From Bugulina stolonifera (taxonomy: Eukaryota; Bryozoa; Gymnolaemata; Cheilostomatida; Bugulidae): a stretch of DNA of 64,000 nt. Every line of letters begins with the position of its first letter. Within the stretch, counting starts at the first letter, position 1. Location of the stretch: contig OW285192.1 of the NCBI GenBank assembly GCA_935421135.1, positions 12,355,501-12,419,500 of the forward strand, written 5' to 3'. This document shows, one piece after another, positions 13,541 through 25,700 of this stretch. Position numbers and translations under genes: made by a program. The notes under the pieces are model-generated. The model was given only the letters and a program-made list of their open reading frames with translations. It was not told the DNA's origin and made no database searches.

Positions 13541-16500
13541 ATGCTTTCTCAGCTAAAGACTGTGTTCTGGGTTGTGATACCTACTGTACTATTGGGAGGA
13601 TTACTTATTTACATCAGTTCCTTCCGGAGTATTAGACCACAGTCTATCACAGTATCAGGTTAGTTATAGATGTTTACCTGCATTCTGTTAACAATGAGTT
13701 TGGGACTTTTCAAGAGCTACATTTTATAGACGCCAGTTTCGAAACCCCAGTTGTAGTTGGTCTAGATTGTCATTATATGCAATTGCAGTAGCTCAAACCA
13801 ATACAAAGAAAATTACATGTATATACGAGTGAACTAGTGTGATACCTGCTTGATCACTCAATTCTAAAGACAGGCTGCCTTGAGGTCATTTCACTGTCAA
13901 CAGTGTCTGAACCCCAAGTCGCATTAGTTGTTAATACACTCAACCCTGAACTGAAGTATAATTCCGTCAATGTTTAGTTCAGTTCTGTTCTGCAGAAGCA
14001 ATAATTGATAAAACTGAATCCTGGCGTAATACCAAGCTGGAAAAAGAACATAAACCTTCTCGTCACCATCAAACAACCAAGACACCGACCACAGCTAAAA
14101 CTGAATCTACAGTGGATAATAACGTAGCTAGAAAACTGAATCTACCACAGGTATAGCCTCTCGTATGCATCTATTTTATTTTATTGCTGTAAATTGCTTG
14201 TCTGTTGTAAATGTAAGCCTATGGTAAATGCTGCGCTTCTTACAATGATTAAAATGTTTACAGCTACAATGTACTTAGAATAATATACTTTACATGTAGA
14301 TATCATGTACGATGTTAAAACTAACTTTACTTTCATGCAATATTGTGGTGGGTTTGGAGAAATTGTGAATCTACAATATTTGCAGTAAATGTAAAGGATT
14401 GGTTATAATGTTAATAATTAGACCCACTTCTACATTCCAACTTCCTCAAAACTCAAATTGGAGGGTTTGCCTTAGCTAATCAATGTACATTATGATGACT
14501 GTCACCTATCTAACCCAATCATGGGGCAAGATCTAAGGCTAGGTACAATTATCTTCATACATGTATTGCCCATAACACTTCGAGTACATACAGTGGTTGA
14601 GTTAGTAGGCTAAGTCAGGTGTGTGTAATTAATGCCTACTTCAGTATAAGCAGTCGGCACCCTCCATGTCTTTATGGATTCTCAAGAATTAATAAAACTG
14701 CCTCCATGTAAATAAGAAACTGTAATCTACATTATTTTTTATAAGATATTAGATCCATTCTATCAGAAGAAGTTCTACAGCCTTGGTAAAACCAGAAATG
14801 GAACGGATAACAATGACAGGTTGGGTTGCCATATTCCTCTGCTAGACCCATGGGATAAAGGAGTTCGTAAAATTATGGATAAGAAAATAAAAACTCAAGC
14901 AGCTAGAGGGCCATATAACTGCCAAGGAGTTCCACTTCTATTTCAAGTATCTAAAACTAGGCAACACGTTTTACTAGACAACACTCGATTCAAGGAATAT
15001 AAAAGCAATGCTAGTGACTTGACTCATTGCAAAGTAGCAACTTTTAGTTTGTAAGTAAAGAATATATCATATCGGGTGACTGAAGATCACCTGTTCAAAG
15101 TCATGCTGATTACTGATGTCAGTAAAAATGAGTTTTTCTATCCTATGCTGCATGCGATGGACGTATATTGTGCTATGTATGGCTAGTAAGGTTATTACTG
15201 TAACGCATGTTTTATGGACGTATTTCATGCTTGAATTAAGGACTATTTTTGTATGAAATGTGGTATCTTTGAAACACAGTTGCCTTATGCCCCACAAGAA
15301 ACACAAGAAAGGGTTACAAATTGGAGAATGTGTTAAATTTCTACAAAGTTCTTACAACCTCTACAGAAACATTTTGCTCATCAAGCTTGATAGCTCAGCA
15401 TTTAAAGCTTCCTTGTTAGAACATGAGACTTACCAGGCTTATTAAACATTCTGATTTGATTGTTTGTGTACAATGTACGTACGTGGGTTCAAGTCCCACC
15501 AATGTCCAGGAGGTTTTCGTCCAAAAAAGGTTTTCTCTCCGTGCCATATCGGACTATAATAATATCCGTTCTAGGAGCCGTGGCCACTCCTCAATTAGCT
15601 CTACTATTGGCCAGCCATGTAAAAATAATAATTAATATAATTAATTTCTCCATCGAGCATAATTAGGCCAACATACTACAACGTCAGTTGAATCATAGAC
15701 TAGTCTTCAAGCATAATATATATTGTTCTTTTGTTGTAGAGATTATATTAGTGCCAGATGGAGGGATATCTCTGATATAAAACATAACTTTAGCGTTGAG
15801 ATTCCTGAAGAAAGTGACGCTGTGTTTATAGGATGTTCCGGAAATATATTTGATGGAAAGAAGTTTAAACCCAAGATAGACGTTGGGAGTCAGTGGAAAT
15901 ACCGACAGCTGCTTCTCAGACTAACAGGTTATCTACCCACGTACACAGTAGAGTACTCTTACATGTACCGTGTAGATGTACTCGTAAGTGTACTTGTACA
16001 ATGTAGGCCTACATGTATACGGTACACTGTGTATGTATATTGTACCTGCATATTGTACATGTATTTTTTGTATTTTGTATTTTGTCACTGTCGAGCCACT
16101 TGGCCATCCTATTTAACGAACCACAGAAGTTCGAAACTTGTATGAGCGACAGGAGCTGGGCTCCGAGTGGAAGAGCTCACCTTCCACAACAGGAGTGCAT
16201 GGTCAGTGACCACTACATCAACCTGCCACCCCAATGTGGCCACATACCCCGCCAGAATCTGGCTTCTCTTTGCGAATCAGGGCAGAGGTGGATCTTTAGC
16301 CTGCGTGTTTTTGATGTAGACACTACACGGGACCTCCTGTATTATTTATACGCCCTGATCCGAACAGGCGCAGCTAGGGTGAAAGACTTGCTGAAGGCCT
16401 TGGCCAGAAATGACACAGCTGGGGGTATGAACTCACAACCTTTCGGTTTGTGTGCATGTATGCCACCAACTGTGCCACCCTGACACCCTAACATGGTACA

Positions 16501-19500
16501 TGTATATCGTATATCTTTGCCCAGATAGAACATGTTTTGCAGAAGTTTATATATTTTACATATTCTGTTTTGATATGCATGTAGCAAATGGTAAGCAAAT
16601 CTCAGCAAAGTTGGAAGGTCAGAAGTCAAATAAAAAGCGAAGACTCAGTGTTCTGATGTTTTATAATGATGGAGTCTCACATTTGATGTCTAGAAGAGTA
16701 ATGAATAAAACCTACTACTATCTCATGAATGAACGAAAAGGAGTAGCTCTCAATGGATATCATAGCGTGGGGAAGAATACATTCCCTAACATGACGCCAT
16801 TACTAACAGGTACATTATAATAATATACTGGTACGCTAGTTAGGGAAGTGTAACAAGTCAATCGGCTGACTAACTCTATCTACCCGTTTTAGCGATTCAT
16901 ACTGCCTTGGGTGATAGGGTCAGCCAATCAGATTGCTGGGCCATTCCAATAGCATGGGTCATCCCAATAGCATGGGCCATTCCAATAGCATGGGCCAGTC
17001 CAATAGCATGGGCCATTCCAATAGCATGGGCCAGTCCAATAGCATGGGCCAGTCCAATAGCATGGGCCATCCCAATAGCATGGGCCATTCCAATAGCATG
17101 GGCCAGTCTAATAGCATGGGCCATTCCAATAGCATGGGCCAGTCCAATAGCATGGGCCATCCCAATAGCATGGGCCATTCCAATAGCATGGGCCAGTCTA
17201 ATAGCATGGGCCATTCCAATAGCATGGGCCAGTCTAATAGCATGGGCCATTCCAATAGCATGGGCCATTCCAATAGCAGTCCGCTGCTTGGTGTGGTCAA
17301 TACTCAATAGTTGATTTATTTATTCATGTATTAAATGTTCCAGTTCACGGGAAAATTTACATTATATTCTATATACTATTGTATATTTGTAAGTTGTCAC
17401 CTCTTAAAGGCTAAGCTGCAATTAAAAAGAAATGCAGTTAAACAAGTTTTATGGCTGTTTATGATTTGAAGTATAACATAGTAGTGTAGCTATACAATAT
17501 TGTAATAATTTACAACCATTCTTACTTCTAATTCTATGTAGGGTATCACATCAATGAACTGCCAGAATACAAGAAAAAGTATTTCAACGAAATCGCATGG
17601 CCGTTTGTTTGGTACAACTTTAGTAAAGCCAACTACGTAACTGGGTATGCGGAAGATACTGCATACGCCACATTTGAATATCTTAAAAAAGGCTTTAAAC
17701 AAAAGGTAAGTGTCAGAACACTCCTTAATTTGCCTCCTGAGATGCTAGTACAAGGCTATAATTGATACAGGTACTCTAGGTAACACATATTAGCTGATAA
17801 AATCAGTTCCCAAGTACTAAGGTAACCAGTGAACTAATTTTAATACAGGAAGTGTGAAATGGAATAGATAATTTACTGTTCATCCATTGTCATAATATAT
17901 TGTATGATGTTATGTAATGTTAATATTATATAATATTATATAATTTTGGTATTAACAAACTAATAATTACCCAACTAAAAGATTCCAGTTTCTAACATTG
18001 ATCTGTTTTATCACAATTTCAGCCAACTGACTATTACATGAAACACTACTTGAGAATAATAAAGAATATTGGACAGTGTGTCACTAATAGAGGTAAATGT
18101 AGGAACTTAAGCTATTATAATTCTAGGAACTACAATAATTGCACTTGCACACACATACATGTACACTTCAATATCTTTCAACTCTTCACAATTATTTTTT
18201 CATGTACAAGTAACTAAAATGTTGAAAGTGCAATGCAAGTATCTACATGGGTACATTATGTATATAACTTTAGTTAACAAATAGCAATAAATTCATGCTT
18301 TCATTGTTGAATGTTTCTGAATTCGTTGTTCACTGTAACATAATCAAACGATTATAAGACAGGTTTTTGCACTTGGTATTTTTATAGGCCAATTGACTGT
18401 TAATTACTAAGCGGTATCTCGAGAGGTTGTGATAATTGTAGAAGTTTTGTTGAATCTTGTAACTGATAGGCTGTATCTTTGATAGCATACACCCACCAGG
18501 CAATGCTTGACTTGCTGGACCAATTCCTTACACTCCATGGAGATAACAACTATTTCTACCTCTGGTTCCTCAACGCACTGAGTCACTACGGGGCAGATCC
18601 TCTATACAGAGCTGATGAAGATTACTACAGATTCTTTAAGAGGCAGTTTGAGAGAGGTAGGAAATTATCTAACGCTTTGTTGAAAATCTAGTTAGTTTCA
18701 CATTTTATTGGTAACAGGAGTGAGCTTGATCTAGTCAAGTTTCACACGGGCCAGATCGTTATATCTGGGATAGTATGCCGTAGTTAGATGTACAGGTAGA
18801 CACGAAACTGTGCTAGCTTGTCTGGTTAGGCAACTAGTCTGTTAATTTTTGTTACACAAAACTGGAGAAATAGGATATGGAGATGGGCAAGTTAAACAAA
18901 GATGAAAAAGGCAATCATTTATTGCTTCTACTCAACAAAAATAATATGTTGCCAAAATGTAAAATTTTCTGCTAAAACATTGTTTCCATGATAAAACATT
19001 TTCCAAATTCTGGTAATCTGTTTATGAGCGAATCTCCGTGTTTACTTTTATGGCAAGAACAGTACGGAGCCATCTGTATACCTTACACTGTGTCCATACT
19101 GCTGTAGACGTCTGTATACCTTACACTGTGTCCATACTGCTGTGGCTTATCCCCTATAGGGCCTATAGCCTATCATATAGGATAGCATCTATCTTAAACT
19201 GTTCCTAATGCAAGCCAGTGCAATTTTTTTGCAAATAACTGAAATACCACATTATTTCAGATTATAATATGTTATTCTATGGCGTTCTTAGAGAGAGTTA
19301 TGTCACTAAAATATTTCTGGTTCTACTCCAGGAACATTCAACAACACATTGCTGATATTCGGAAGCGACCATGGGGCTAGATTTGGGTCAGTAAGGAAAT
19401 CCAAAGTAGGTAAACTGGAGGAGAGGCTTCCCCTACAGATCCATGTGTACCCTGAATGGTTCAGGAAGGAGCATCAACAGGAGTACCTCACTCTCCTGGT

Positions 19501-20917
19501 AAATTAAATAACCAGCTAAATCAATTATTTCACCATAAAACAATAGCAAATTTACAACCAGCTCCACAATAATATAAAATTATTATGTATCTCATTATGT
19601 TAGACCAATATAACATAATTATCTAACATACATAAAATAAATACATAATATTGTAATGTTGTATTATTGGAATATTGCGATATTGTAATATTGTAATATT
19701 GGTTATTGGCAATAATTAGGTAATAGAGATCGAGTAACGTACATATAGGTATACTAAATAGGTTAGACTAAGAAGTTTGTCCAAATTTGCTGATACGGAA
19801 CCACTATATTTTCAATTTATTTTACATGATAATCAATAAATACAATTATTGAGTTTATCTTGTAGAATAACCAAGATTCTCTGACAACAGCCTTTGATGT
19901 ACATGAGATGTTCCTAGACATCGTAAACGATACTGAGACTGACAGAGATAAGAGAAGAGGTTGGTAGCACTACAGTAAAGTACCGGGTTGCAGATAACTG
20001 TGTAGTGTGTATAACATATCGGTTATGTTACCAATTCAAGATAATGATAACTGAGTATATTGTTAGTGAGTTTGTTTTGGCGTGTGGTGGAGAAATACCA
20101 TGTAAATTTGCATATGGATGGAAAGCACATTGATGTACAGTGCGCATTAGTGTGCATTTGGCGACATTCATAGTACAATGTACATAGGTGTACATCTAAT
20201 ACACTTGTACTGTACATACATGACTGTACATCTAGCACACACGTACGGTACATACATGTGCAATACTTGACTTTTAAAAATTGCACTACAAAATCGTTTG
20301 TTAGTTTACAGCTACCAAGTGACCTGTTTCTTTTGGTTGTTCTTAAAATCTTGCCCAAACTGTCTTGCTAAGAGTTGCTTCTCTAATGACTAGCATGGTT
20401 CACTATTTTAATAGGCAAGAACTTGTTCCAGAACCAGATACCTAGATCAAGAACCTGCCAAGAAGCTGGAATTCCACCTGAGTATTGCCTATGTAGAGAT
20501 ATCCAGCCCTTATCTACTACCAGTCCTTTCACAAAGGCAGCGGTAGAAACCGCAGTGAAGCACGTTAATTCGCTACTTATCCCTCACAAGAATCTTTGTG
20601 CAGAAGTTGTATTGAATAAAATTATAGATTCTCAAATATCAAAAGGGACTGCAAATAATATTGACAGCAAAATGAAACCATGCTTTAACTATATAGTTAC
20701 TTTTGAAACGATGCCGTACCATGCACAGTTTGAAGCGACGGTAAGACGATTTAACGAAAGTACTGATTATCAAGTTGTTGGCCAACCAACTAGAATCTCC
20801 CTTTATGGTGACACGGCATACTGCATGGATGATGCAGAACTCAGGAATTACTGTTACTGTAAAGTGCAAAGAAATTCTCAAACTCAACAGACCTCAACTA
20901 ATAGTGGTATACTATAA
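13541..20917 (+). CDS. Gene B: DUF229 / alkaline-phosphatase-like type II membrane protein, about 719 aa
   Basis: Eleven exons: 13541-13658, 13996-14150, 14746-15050, 15740-15927, 16585-16809, 17542-17705, 18023-18092, 18486-18656, 19332-19498, 19866-19959, 20415-20917. They sum to 2,160 nt in one open frame with GT-AG borders. Residues about 8-27 (VFWVVIPTVLLGGLLIYI) form a signal anchor with no cleavage site, so the protein is probably type II with a lumenal or extracellular core. A Lys/Thr-rich stalk follows. Core marks: Asp284 in FYND, Thr321 in NTFPN (the nucleophile position in ENPP-like members), Glu-Asp at 368-369, His442 in LSH and Asp478-His479 in SDHG. The C-terminal domain has RTCQEAGIP, GDTAYC and YCYCK. 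Start chosen as the ATG opening the anchor exon. DUF229 proteins have no settled function; hydrolysis of a phosphate or sulfate ester is inferred from the superfamily. Confidence 0.92.
14195..14500 (+). repeat. Dispersed repeat, copy 1
   Basis: Matches 32360-32640 in the same orientation (shared CCTATGGTAAATGCTGC, GTGAATCTA, CTACATTCCAACTTCC, AATTGGAGGG). It lies in intron 2 of gene B. Class unknown. Confidence 0.6.
15470..15640 (+). mobile_element. tRNA-derived SINE, 5'-truncated copy
   Basis: It starts near the tRNA-like B box (GGTTCAAGTCC, 15486-15496) and continues with the tail shared with 42488-42715: GGAGGTTTT, GTTTTC, GCCATATCG, ACTATAATAATATCC, GATTAGCTCT-like. It lies in intron 3 of gene B. 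Confidence 0.7.
16100..16485 (-). mobile_element. Second tRNA-derived SINE type, - strand
   Basis: Read on the - strand, the right end is tRNA-like: A box TGGCACAGTTGG (16466-16477) and B box GAGTTCATACC (16424-16434), followed by a GC-richer body unlike the surrounding intron 4 of gene B. The left limit is approximate. It yields a 156-aa + strand ORF that I treat as spurious. Confidence 0.5.
16941..17278. repeat. 18-bp minisatellite, about 19 units, in intron 5 of gene B
   Basis: Unit CCATTCCAATAGCATGGG with variants CCAGTCC and CCATCCC. The order of variants shows a higher-order repeat of five units (CCC-type, TTC, GTC, TTC, GTC) occurring three times. Because 18 is a multiple of 3, several frames stay open (hexapeptides such as GHSNSM). 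It lies between the splice sites at 16809 and 17542. Confidence 0.95.
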
Positions 20918-22779
20918 ATATTGATTAAGTATTAAATATAATAATATTAAATACTTAAATACGGTATAATCGTATAGTCTACAAGTATACCTGTTTGTGT
21001 GTCTTTATGATTATACAAAATTTATAATTTATATAAAATTATAGAGTGAGCCTGTATAATTTTAGTTTAGTAGGAATTCTACCATCTAATCTCGCACCCC
21101 CTCTACATGAGAGTTGATTTCACTGCAATGCAATCCAGAGTTAAACCATAGCTTGAGTTATCTGTACCTGCCAATTAATAGTTACATTGTACATGTATAG
21201 TTGTATTTATATAAATATGGCATGTTCCTATGCAAGCCCATAGGCATGAACTGGAGGTTTTTCCTCTGTGCCATATCAAACTATAATAATATTCAGCTCT
21301 AGGAGCCCTTCAACTAGCTCTGCTGTTGGGCAGTCAGCCAGTCACGTTAAAAAATTGTGTTTGGAGCCACAGATATTATTATTAATATTACACAATACAA
21401 ATAGCCATGCTCGGCAGCAATTCACTGACAGACATCTTGGATATTCAGAACCCAGGTAAACTCCTTACTATGCCGTACGATAGTATCCTTAACAAACACC
21501 CCGATATGTTATGGGAGTCATCCGCTCATGTGTCTACACAATTGCATGCCTATTACAGTATGCTACACAGCACTTCTTGAGTATGGATTGTGACTGTGAG
21601 CATTATCTATAGGCTGCAGTCGTGCCTAAATAATCAGTGCAAGTGACCAATTTACTAAATGTATTATTTTTTCAAGTATTCAAGTTTTTTACTATTATAA
21701 ATGATATATTTTTGGCATGCGAAAAGCAATATTAGATGTATGCTATGTTACATGTATGTTACTCTACGTACATGTACATGTATTTTACATCACTTGCATA
21801 TTATGCTGCATGTATTATATATATAATTATGTTATGTTAATGTACATGTAAATTACATCACATTTATATGTAAATGTACATGTATATTGAATCTCCAATA
21901 TCAGAAATTTGCAAACTGGAAACTTAAATTCCAAAATTTGCAACCTACATTAAAAATATTAAAAATTCCAATGTCCTAAAATGTAGAATCTTAGTTTTGC
22001 ATAATACATTGTAATATATTATAATATGATAGCTAATTATGAGATGTGATTGTGAACCTGCCAAAAATTGGGACCAACAATCTTTCTCCTAGTCTTTAGC
22101 ATAAGTTTCATCGAGCAGGTGACAACAAGAGCAGTACCTGAACTGATTCAAAGCTCTCTTTAGTTTAGTTTAGCAGTTCACAAGCTTTTGAGAAGAAATA
22201 TCAGAATTAAGCAGAAATATGAAGTGACTTCAGTAGCTTCGATGGCTTTACTTAGTCAGTCTGCATACACTCTCAACAAAACTATAGCAAACATGCAGCC
22301 TACTTGTGCTTGGTTTTTAATTGATTTATTTATTATACAATAAATGTGTGAAAGGAAACTAAGTTTGCAGTAACAGATATACATATTCTGGAAACAGAGA
22401 TTAACAGATGTCTGGAAATTTCAGAAATTAGCTAAAATAGAAATAGTTACATTATACTGTAGGTTGGAAACAGTTGAGTAGGAAATGCACTCATCTGCAC
22501 TGCCTCTGTGTTATTAGATTATAGTAGTATATTACTACTACCTAAACAGCCAACTAAATTTGGTTTCAAACGCTTAGTACTAAAATTTTTCAACAAAATT
22601 GTACATGCATACGAGCAATTACAGATTGTAGATTGAGATGTAAGATGATTGAAGTGAAAAATATAGCAAATATTCCGAATAATACAGTAATACTATTGCA
22701 AACAGTGATATAACAAAATGTAAGAATGTCAGTCTGTCAGCTGATAATTCTCATCATAGTATACCAACAGTGAACTTGA
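20918..22779. other. Tail-to-tail intergenic region between genes B and C
   Basis: No coding exon is seen. It has a SINE fragment (about 21250-21395), TACATGTA-rich AT sequence (21740-21890), and from about 21895 onward sequence homologous to 33000-33960, the 3' flank of gene D. Confidence 0.55.
21250..21395 (+). mobile_element. SINE tail fragment
   Basis: It matches the 3' body of the SINE at 42488-42715 (GGAGGTTTTTCC, GCCATATC, ACTATAATAATATTCAGCTC, TAGCTCTGCTG). The tRNA-like head is missing. Confidence 0.65.
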
Positions 22780-25700
22780 CTAAGTTGAAGCACTCTTCCT
22801 CTGTACCTTACAGTAACAGTAGCTCCTTAAGACAGCATCCTTCATACAGTAAGCTGTATCTCCGTAGAGTGAGGCCCTAAAAGGTTGTCCTACCACCTTA
22901 TATTCTGAACTCTCGTTATAGTGTCTTACCATAGCCTCAAATCTGGCATGGTAAGGCATGGTTTCAAACACTACAATGTAATCAGCAAAGTCGACTGCAT
23001 CATCCTTAATCCTTGCTTGACCAGTTTTTATTTTACCGTGGATAATATTTTGTAGGACTACTACTTCGCAAAGTTCATTATAAGGTTCCAGTAATTTGTT
23101 TATATGTTCTACCGTAGCTTTCACGGCTGATATTACTGATGTATTAGAAGTAGGTATATCGCTTAGTTTCCTACATTCACAGTACTGTGCAGGAATTCCA
23201 GCTTCTGAACACGTTCTTGTACGTGGTACTTTTTCTTTCAAAAGGTTTATACCTACAAAATTGATACAAGCATATTTATTTATTGCCTATGGAGAATAAG
23301 GCTAGACCACCCCGCAAGTCACTGAGTCGTCATCTAATAATATTGTACTTTCATTGTTTCACACTTACCTCTTCTTTTACCCTTGTCAGTTTCTGATTCC
23401 TTCTCAATGATATCCCAAAGCGTCTCATGGACATCAAATGAGGTAGTGAGAGCATTTTGATTGTTCTGTGAATGTTGGATTTAACGTAATTAATATTAAA
23501 TTATTTTTTATGACTTACTGCCATGAAAGCATGGGCACTAATAAGCTATTGATCATAATTAGAAGTTGTCATGTCCCAATTTATCTTGAGGAAGATAAAT
23601 TGGGAGAAGACAACTTTTAATTATGATTAATAGCTTATTAGTGTCCATGCACGAATGCTTTCCAGATATCAGTGCAGCCAAGACTATACTTTACCAGAGA
23701 ACATATTTCATATAAGTACATGTAGTCATTAGTGGTAAAGTTTAACAATACCATGGGGGAGGGGGGGGTGGAGATTTGTTAGTGCTTGGTATAAAATATT
23801 ACAGAATAGTAACACTCCACCAAGTCCTTAGATAGAAATTCATCACAATTATGTAACTGGGGGTAACGTGAGAATAGTACGGAGATAGTAGGAGAGCTGT
23901 ATGGGGGTAGTATGGGGGGTAGCAGGGGGATAACATGAAGGTAGTATGGGGGTAGCATGAGGATAACATGGAGGTCGCATGGGGGTAGCATGGGGGTAAC
24001 ATAGGGAAAAAATGTGGTAGAATGGGGTGACATGGGGATACTTTAAATAACATGGGGGTAGTATGAAGGTAGCATGGGGATAGTATGGGATAACATGGGA
24101 GTAGTGCGAGGGTAGCATGGGGATAGTATGGGATAACATGGGGGTAGTATGAGGGTAGCATGGAGATAGTATGGGATAACATGGAGGTAGTACGAGGGTA
24201 GCATGGGGATAGTATGGGATAACATGGGAGTAGTACGAGGGTAGCATGGGGATAGTATGGGATAACATGGAGGTAGTACGAGGGTAGCATGGAGATAGTA
24301 TGGGATAACATGGAGGTAGTACGAGGGTAGCATGGGGATAGTATGGGATAACATGGGGGTAGTACGAGGGTAGCATGGGGATAGTATGGGATAACATGGG
24401 GGTAGCATGAGGGTAGCATGGGGTAACATGGGGGTAGTATGGGGTAACACGGGAGTAGTCTGCTAACCAATAAAGTCCGGTATTTTTCTGGATGCTCTTT
24501 CCTGAACCACTCAGGGAATACAAGCACCTGCAACGGTAGTCTTCTTTCTATTTGACCTCCACTTTCGTCTATTATTGATCCATGATTCGGCCCATGGTCA
24601 CTTCCAAACACAAAAAGTGTATTTTTAAAGGTTCCTGAAATATAAATTTCTCACAGTTTGGCATTCTGCTTGCAAGATGGTCACACTTGATCTTAAATTA
24701 GGTCTACATAAACGTTGCATCTCTACCTGCTAGAATCGACCCAAAGTAGCATCATGTAATCTTTGTAATGTATTGGAGTGGAAAGAAATAATGCTAATTT
24801 GTGTGACTAATGGTTTATACAAAATTTACATGTATATCTGACTTTTTTATAAATTTACTGACTTATCAGCATTAGAATAGCTACAATGTAAATAGAATAA
24901 TATACAGATGTTACATTTCCTGCTAAACAAACACAGACACCTACACATTCCACATGAATTCTAACAACCTAGCCGCATAGATGCAGCTTGCAGCTATATC
25001 ATTGATCCCTAACCAGATTTTGGCTTTATATAGGGACTAAGAGCCCTTTCAGACTGCCATTTATACTGTTTAATACTAGGAGATACTCGGAGACCATCTT
25101 TGAGTTAGCTGTATCCGACCAAACTAACCATTTATAAAATTGGTATTATGTATTAATTCAGCCGCTGCTCATGTTGCATGATTTCAAGGTTTCAAAAGTT
25201 AGAAAGTTTTATGCGTGCACTGATCAGTGATGTCTATTTCCTGAAACTAGATAATGTTAATACTACGTTACACAGGAATAACCTCTCCATACCTTTCTCA
25301 AAATGTTTCTTAAGAAAAGCGTAAAATTCATCATCGGCTCTGAATAATAGATCTGCTCCGTCGTGACTCAGTGAATTAAGGAACCATAAGAAAAAGTAAT
25401 CACCGTCAGCATGAAGAGTGAGGAACTGATCCAGTAAGTTCAGCATTGTCTGATGAACATACTCTACCAGATAATAGAGCATAGCTTTAAAGTACTATTG
25501 ATAGCATTCAAGAGTTTTATGATGAAATACATATACACAATGTAGTATGTACATGTATATGACATATCACAATGTAGTATGTACATGTATATGACATATA
25601 CACAATGTAGTATGTACATGTATATGACATATACACAATGTAGTATGTACATGTATATGACATATCACAATGTAGTATGTACATGTATATGACATATCAC

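Noticed and set aside
16013..16483. 156-aa + strand ORF
   Set aside because: It is antisense to a tRNA-derived SINE and is explained by its GC-richer body.
16897..17314. Four overlapping ORFs of 113-136 aa
   Set aside because: They are translations of the 18-bp minisatellite in an intron of gene B.
23799..24611. 270-, 224- and 135-aa - strand ORFs rich in Tyr/Pro/His
   Set aside because: They are read-through of a gene C exon into the 43-bp minisatellite. All frames are open because of the repeat.
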